The notes under the pieces were generated by a model. It was not told the DNA's origin. It did not search any database and saw only the letters and a program-made list of their open reading frames with translations. Source: Girardinichthys multiradiatus (taxonomy: Eukaryota > Chordata > Actinopteri > Cyprinodontiformes > Goodeidae). Taken from it: 64,000 nucleotides of DNA. Positions 57,625 through 64,000 of this stretch are shown here, one piece after another; position 1 is the stretch's first letter; every line of letters begins with the position of its first letter. The DNA is taken from NCBI RefSeq assembly GCF_021462225.1, contig NC_061805.1, positions 31,017,958-31,081,957 of the forward strand. The letters run 5' to 3'. The translations under genes were made by a program, and so were the position numbers.

Positions 57625-60560
57625 ACCCCATCAGGAATAAAACTAAAACCTTCCAGGTTCAGGGCCGAAGAGGGAGCAGGATCACAACCTTGCAGTGAAG
57701 CTTAGCTTCCGCTTTGTTTACTTTAACAGCCGTCCAATCAGCGGGCTTGTTTTTTTCTTCGCGGCCACGATAAAAGCTTTGCTGACTCCACACCGCCACC
57801 GTGTGTTAACATGTAGAAACAGTCAAAATTACAATTTTGGGGGATTTTAATTTAAATTAAAAACAATGCGCTCATATTCTCCGGAAAATGTCTCTATCCT
57901 AGCGCCGGTCTTGTTTGTAGATACCAGTTTTGGTTGGACAATGTATCACATCAACCACAGAGTCAGTTTTAGATACAATAATTATCATGTTTAACAAATG
58001 TCGTCAAGGCATTTATACAAAATACAGAAATACAGACCCATTTCATAAATTTAAATAAGGTTTTTTTTTTCAGTAACTCAGTTCACTACGTGAAACTTTA
58101 TATAGATCAATTACAAACTGTTAATTATGATGATTTTACAGCTAATGGAAACAAGATATTTAAGGTTAGAATATTATATCCGACCATTAAAAAGAAGTTT
58201 AATTCAGAAATCTGGACTTCATGAAAAATATGTTTAATATCTGCTAAAAGGTTATTTTTAAATAGTACCTTTAATCTGACTGCATGTAGCCCATTCACAT
58301 CAATCATATAAACAGATTCATAGTTAAATACATAAATTCCAATTCAATCCTAGTTATGAAACAATGCAGACAGGTTAATTTCATTATTAAAAATAGGTCA
58401 AAGGTTTTCTGTGTAAGAAAACCCAGCCAATAACATTGAGTCACTGACTTTGAAGCAGTCAATCTTCTTATTATTTAGGGAACACAGCAAATATGTGGAA
58501 GAAAGTGCTCTGGTCAGATGAGACAACAACTGAACCTTTTGACCATATTGCAAAACACCATGTATGGTGAAAAACCAAAACCTACAAAGAAAATCAGTTG
58601 CATGGTGAAACATGGTGGTGGTAGCATTATGCTGTAACCATACCCCCTGAAATAGTCCAACACATAAAACTTGAGTGCAAGATGGTGGCAGGCAAAGCCT
58701 GCATCAGGGTTGTCTGGAATCAGTCTTCAAGGGTCAGTGTCCTTTAGATGTTTCCCTGGTTCACCACACCTAAATCAAACAAATTGTTCTTGATGATATG
58801 GTGAGGAGATAATTCAGCTGTGTTGTAACAGGGATACACTTAAACATGCAGGAAAATGGCCTGGACTAGTTGGACACCCCTGGTCTACATGGAGTGTCAT
58901 AACTAAGTGGCTGGAATAGTCCAGAGGAAGATCTCTGCCAAGTAAGGTCCTGTGGTCCCACACCGGCGACCCTCAAACTGAGAGAGCGGCTTCAGCAGAT
59001 TCAAGGAACAACCTTTGAGTTCTCTGTCCAGCAGAAAGCAGGATTTGCAGCAGCTAAGGTACATCTTGAGATTTTGATACTTTGTTTTCTAAACCTCTGG
59101 TGGAAGAGACCTAAAATGTCTTTTACAACAAATTTCAAAACATAAAGATGTATACAATGGCTGTGGTAGTTCAACATGTTTAAACTATGCTGTATATTTA
59201 TTTAATGTAATGTGATAGTTGAGACATCAAAAGGATAAGGAAAAAATCTAATAAACTTACACAGTCATTGCCAATTTAAGGAAATACATTCAGGATAAAA
59301 ATAGCCCTTTGTTTTTTTTCCACATGCACATTAATGGACTGTGATGTAATGCTTCCTGTTCCCCACTGACAATAACTAAAATAAGTAAATCAGGAAACAG
59401 GTCAAAGGAAAATGACAATCTGTCACTGGTGACCTGTGATGACATCTGTTTAACCCTACCGAAATCTATCTGGCAACATTCTCACATTCAAGATGATTAT
59501 GCAAAACATTAGCAGAGGTGGACCAATATAAACCAGGATAAAGTAAAGTAATAGATTTTCTGATATAGCTGTGTCCTGGACTGTGAAGCTACCAGACCCA
59601 AACGGATTTCCTACCTAGAATGTTTGCTTTTTTCCCCTCTTTTTTAAGCTTTTCTTTAGACTTAAGTCAGGTAAAAGGAATCTAGGTTATGAAAAAATAC
59701 ATTGCATTTAAATGACGGAGACAAAGACATACATACAAATATTAAATAAGCTTTAATAGGTTAATTGTACTCTGAAAGTTCCCTTTAGAATTTCACTTTA
59801 GATAGCTGTTAGTGTCCTGTTTATTTATTTATTGATTTTGCTTTCTTTCTTATTTGTTAAACTATACTACTGATAGGTTATTTTTTCCAATTCAATTAGT
59901 AATTAGTTGCAGTAATTATGTAATTTCCTATTACTATTAATTTTCCTATTATATTGTGTTTGTCTAATAACTATATATTTTTATAATATATAAATTTCAA
60001 CCCTTTCTGTAAAGTATGCAAGTATAGCTCACTGATTAAGAAAAATAATTTACCTTTCAGGCTGATTATTTACAGGTAGGTAAAAGACTGTTTAAATTTA
60101 TTTCATGGGACTGGAGACCTTTAATTACAGTTTATAAATAATTATTTGATTATTCGTTTATTACACGGTGGCACTTTTGGCACTAGATATAAATGTAGCC
60201 CAGTGACTTCAGAAAATACCTGTGTCTACAGAAATGCGTACTGAATTTTTGGACTGGTTTCGACCAAACATATTGTTTGCCAGCAGGGGGCGCGCTACTA
60301 TCAAACCGATACAGGTTGTCAAGTCTGTATTAAAGACAGACAAATGCCGGAAATTTGACTAAGATTCCTTTAGAAGTAAAAACTAAATTATGGCAGTTTT
60401 TCTTTTTTATTTGTATTTTACTGATAGGGTTGCTTAGCATTTGGATTGGCAACTTCAAAAAGGGAACGTTAATACAAAATTAAGGACGCTGTGGGTCTTA
60501 AACTAACGCAACGTCCCACTTGACTTTTAACTTGAAATGACCACCGGAAGTATGTTGCTC
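57625..60560. other. Divergent intergenic region between mtrfr and the next gene
   Basis: 57720-57790 carries a CCAAT motif (gtccaatcagcgg) and CG-rich sequence and is probably the mtrfr promoter. 58430-58640 is a Tc1-type relic (listed). 58640-60200 is AT-rich without a recognised feature. A GC-rich patch occurs near 60280-60300 (cagcagggggcgcg), which resembles a CTCF core. Confidence 0.45.
58430..58640 (+). mobile_element. Tc1-type transposon relic
   Basis: Contains gctctggtcagatgagacaa (the W-S-D-E-T block) and ggtgaaacatggtggtggta followed by gcattatgctg (the V-K-H-G-G-G-S-I-M-L block). Frames are broken and the termini were not identified. Confidence 0.75.
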
Positions 60561-60599
60561 ATCTTACCTGCATTGTGTTTTGTGTCGTGCTTGAGAGGA

Positions 60600-61234
60600 C
60601 TGAAGTCTCAACAGCGGTTCAGACTTCAGAGAGGAGATAAGTTACGATGGTGAGAGCTCCTCCGCCGTCTTCTCGTCGCCCTTCCCGGTTCTCAGGACGG
60701 AAGGAGACCCTACTGGCCTGAGCCCACCCCTGTCTGCTCTTCCTCACCACAGGACCGTAGCGTGGATACTCCAAGGACATTTTAACGTTTCCACAGCTAC
60801 TTTGGCCTTTTCTGTCGATTGAGGAAATCCAGCGTGTTGTTCTCCGGCGCAATGATGTGGCCAGATTTTGTGAACTGGGACAGGAACTGCAGTTGGTTTC
60901 ACAGAGCCCACTCCCAGGGCTGATGATGTGTCTATACGTGTCATTTTTAAACGTCGTATCCGCAACCCTCCCTCTGCCGAGGGGACAAACAAGCAAACAA
61001 ACAGACCGACGAGCGAGCGAACAGAAATCAGTCTCTGACTTTCAATGCGCTCCTTTCGGCCATGGCATCGTTCAGGTCGGAGGCTGCCTCATGCTGAAGG
61101 GACATCTGTGTTCCTGGAAGAAGGAGTTGGCCATAAAAGCTAGAGGAGAGGCTGATGAACTTTGAATCACTGACTGCTGCTGCTGCTGCTGCTGCATGAG
61201 GAGGGTATTGAAGACCGAGGTGCGTCGGGTTCAG
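60600..61234 (+). other. Leader exon of an unidentified + strand gene
   Basis: A segment richer in CG dinucleotides than its surroundings ends at a good donor (gttcag|gtatgt) at 61234. It contains several short upstream open frames, a (CTG)7 run, and no long ATG-initiated frame, so it looks like a 5' untranslated exon with its promoter near 60550-60650. The true start is unknown. Synteny as remembered makes mphosph9 or pitpnm2 reasonable guesses for the gene, but no protein evidence supports either. Confidence 0.5.
61174..61194 (+). repeat. (CTG)7 trinucleotide repeat
   Basis: Seven perfect CTG units 40 bases before the donor of the presumed leader exon, seen directly. Confidence 0.9.
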
Positions 61235-63195
61235 GTATGTTTTCAGTAATTGCCAGCCGTCACTTTGCCTTTACCCTGCTGCCATGTTGCTAGGTAACTA
61301 AGAGACGGTGGGTTTACTTCAGTTCATCTTCTCGGGGGTGAAACGCCACCTTTTAATAATTGTCTTTTTTTACAAGTCTTGCAGACCTGCAGAATATATC
61401 GAATCATAATCGTCATCCAATTTCATTGTGGTGGCCAAGGACTGCTCAGGTGTAATACTTGGCTGGCTGTAAGATTTCAGGTGCCAAGCATTCAAACTGT
61501 GCTTGCAAATAACATATTCGGCCAGTTGGATGGGTCGTCACTGTCCTCTACATCCTTATCAAGATGTTAAAACTCAAAGAGGCTGGTGGGATTAGAGGTA
61601 GAATATTGCAATTTTATGTTTTCCTTATATCATGCAGCCCCAAAACAAACCAGTACAGCCCGGCCATAAAGACGTTTTCAAATTCTGTCACATTCATTTC
61701 AATTTAATCCTAGTTTTGCTGTCAGATTTAGTTTATGCAGCGAGTTGGAAAACATTATCTATCAAAGGAAGTCAAGCTGATTGCATCGAGTCATTAACCT
61801 TTCAGCGAACCTGAGCAAGCATGTGGTGACATTGGAGATGAACCTTCCCCCTTTTAACAGGAGGAAACCTCCAGCAGAACCTAGATGAGTCTGAGCAGCA
61901 ACCTGGCACAACCAACTGGGGACTGGGAGGACAGAGCAGACATAAATCCTGAAGCGCTGGTCTAGTTTTACAATCTGGGCAAAGGAAAAACTAAGTCCAC
62001 AGAGTTCATGGCAGCAGTAGCTCCATTAGTACTTGAGAACAAAATGGCTAATCTGAGAAGTGCTGAGCCAATGGGACAATATAGGGGGTGAAGAAGAGGG
62101 TACACTTAAAACACACAATTAGTGGCAGCAGAAGGTTTGTCAATGTCTTTCTCCAGGAAAGAGAAAAGGTTCAACACAGTACATCACTTCTAGAGAGGGA
62201 ATAGGAAGTCTTGTGTTTGCTTTATGCCTCAAGTTGAGTATGTATAATTTGCTGACTTGTTATCCATCTGAGATATAGAGCCAGTTGTCTCTCCCAGGTA
62301 GAGTTGCAGCTACAGAAGTATTGGTTTCTTGTTAAGGCAGTTATTTTTATTGTTCTTGGTTTTTTTGTGTCTTTATAATATATTTGTGCCCTGTTGGGAG
62401 TTGTTTTGTTTCTCCTTAAGTCCCTATCTTATTTGGCTTTATATTTATTCTGGACACCAGTATGGCTGCACAATAAATAGCAAATTCATGGTCATAGAAT
62501 GTTAATAACCATGTTATTAGTGCAAAGAGCTGCTTGGATTCAGTGGATACCAGCTGATTTTATAAACGCATCACTGCTCTCTATCTTAAGTTTGTGATTT
62601 CAGTGCAACCAAAGCAGACTGACGTTAACACTGTAGATGTAAGTATTTGTTTATATATTGCAAGTCCTATTGTCATTGGAACAGTCATGAACAAAATTGC
62701 AGTATCCATGTTGTTGTGATATTGTGCAGGCCTTACCGGCAGCCTATTTCTCAGTGCATTTGTAATACTTTGTTGCTTAATAGTGTAATGTCTTAGAAGT
62801 AGCTTAGCGCTATTTGTGCTCTACTACTTTACAAGATACATCTTCCGCAACTACAGAAGGAAGAACAACTATAAGAATGATTATGCTGGATGTATAATAA
62901 ATAAACGTTAGAACAAAGTTGATGCGAAGGGGATATTATTAGATCTTTGGTTATTGATGGTGGTTGAAAGACCCCAAACAGCCGTGAACCGGCTCTGTGT
63001 CTATTCTTAGAATGATGGCTGCAATTTGAATGGTATTTCAACACATAAGTTAACAAAATAATCGTATTTTCTCAAGTTTTATGTTATGATCGTTCCATTC
63101 AGGTGTGTGCTTTTCTCAGAGCCTGCACAGTGAGGCATAGGTGTGTGACCCTGCTGTAAATAACGGCATGCTTGATTCGATCCCTGTCTCTGCAG
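61235..63195 (+). other. Presumed first intron of the unidentified gene
   Basis: 2 kb between the leader-exon donor and an acceptor at 63194-63195. No repeat core or additional exon was recognised. Confidence 0.4.
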
Positions 63196-63231
63196 CTTCT
63201 CTGAGAAAGGAAGAAGCATTCTGAGCACACA

Positions 63232-63295
63232 ATGCAGTCGGTTGTGTTTTTGTGTACTAACCTGTACTCCAAGATTTTCTTCTCGGAAAAATCAG
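63232..63295 (+). CDS. First coding exon of an unidentified gene, 5' partial
   Basis: An exon-like segment 63196-63295 is bounded by a strong acceptor (ctgtctctgcag|ctt) and donor (tcag|gtatgc). It contains an ATG at 63232 with an in-frame stop 30 bases upstream (63202-63204). The frame stays open to the donor: 21 codons (MQSVVFLCTNLYSKIFFSEK, then Ser) plus one base. I do not recognise this N-terminus. It could equally be a short upstream frame in a non-coding exon, with the real start further right, outside the window. Confidence 0.35.
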
Positions 63296-63963
63296 GTATG
63301 CTTTTGTTTCAGTATGAGCTTGTGATTTTTATGCATCAAGAGTCCCTGTACTTGACTCAGCAGGGCCTGGGTGACTCATTGAGGCAGCGCTGACTCGCGG
63401 GCTGTGGCGTCTGTTGTCCAGATAATAGCTGTTCCATGAGGGCAGGAGCGGCTGGCTGCACCTTTGTCGCTCCGCTGCCGCCTCCTGCTTTCTGCTCAAC
63501 ACCTCAGCAAGACTTTGAATTAGGATTGGAAATTCTGACTATAGCTTTTAAAGAAAAAAGCTGTGTTGCTAAACTGAATTCGGTGCTTGAACTTGATAGA
63601 ACATGATGGGACGTGCAGTTAAAATGTGTGGGGAGACTGAAATTCAGGGCACAGGTACCAAAACAACGAGTTTTATGGGCCAGTGCTGCTGCAAATCAGG
63701 GGTGTGAGTTTTGCTTTGACATGTTAAAACTCGAGTCCTCGCTGCTGGAAGCTATAATGTTTTTATGGCATGTGTTGCACTCACAGCATCACAACCTCTG
63801 TGAGTTTTCTATATTTTTTTTGATCAGATTATTTTTTCAACACCATGAGATGCTTTTATAAAGAAAATGTAATTTCATTTAAGATTTAAATGTTTCTTTC
63901 CATGCTCTCTGTTGCAAGGAGAAACAAAGAATTTGCTGATGGAAAAACACGAGCTGGCTGGGG
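63296..63963. other. Right edge, presumed intron, nothing recognised
   Basis: No exon could be placed after the 63295 donor. One 82-codon open frame (63613-63861) has no recognisable domain. Confidence 0.4.

Positions 63964-63987
<24 letters not shown>
63964..63987. repeat. (GT)n microsatellite near the right edge
   Basis: About 12 GT units, then an interrupted tail up to the window end. Confidence 0.9.
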
Positions 63988-63994
<7 letters not shown>

Positions 63995-64000
63995 GGAGAG

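Noticed and set aside
60857..61165. 102-codon open frame in the leader exon
   Set aside because: It begins with GTG rather than ATG, shows no domain and ends before the donor; more likely untranslated.
1..64000. CRISPR arrays, bacterial operons, tRNA or rRNA genes
   Set aside because: Nothing of the kind was seen. The window is vertebrate nuclear DNA; no cloverleaf with A and B boxes was recognised, although a tool scan would be needed to be certain.

Overview
The window is nuclear DNA of a ray-finned (teleost) fish. The genes are vertebrate genes split by short GT-AG introns, and the spaces between and inside them hold typical teleost repeats: many decayed Tc1-type DNA transposons, a Rex3 (RTE-clade) LINE tail, L2/Rex1-type LINE relics and a probable LTR fragment. 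I cannot name the species.

Layout: 1-6.0 kb is a repeat-rich gene desert. 6.7-33.6 kb is hip1r on the + strand; 32 exons could be placed, giving about 1,067-1,076 residues with ANTH, coiled-coil and talin-like actin-binding parts. 33.8-37.1 kb is intergenic, filled by a broken LINE and a probable minus-strand LTR fragment. 38.0-45.5 kb is rilpl1 (+), and 46.1-49.1 kb is its paralogue rilpl2 (+). 50.6-54.75 kb is kmt5a (minus), the H4K20 monomethyltransferase, with eight coding exons assembled. 55.5-57.6 kb is mtrfr (minus, human C12orf65), a mitochondrial ribosome-rescue factor. 57.7-60.5 kb is intergenic. From about 60.6 kb to the right edge lies the 5' end of another + strand gene that I could not identify; only its leader exon and a 21-codon first coding exon are inside.

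As remembered, the order and relative orientation match human 12q24.31 (HIP1R ... MTRFR, KMT5A, RILPL2, RILPL1), but SNRNP35, CDK2AP1 and SBNO1 are missing from between these genes here. The genes do not form a pathway. hip1r works at clathrin coats and actin, rilpl1 and rilpl2 are Rab effectors of the ciliary/lysosomal system, kmt5a acts in chromatin and mtrfr in mitochondria.

I found no previously undescribed system. The most useful leads are an unlisted in-frame 62-codon exon in rilpl1, a possible alternative first exon and an ambiguous last exon of hip1r, tandem NAGNAG acceptors in three genes, several perfect short-loop hairpins in introns, a CLEAR-like palindrome upstream of rilpl2, and an anomalous C-rich block inside hip1r intron 1.
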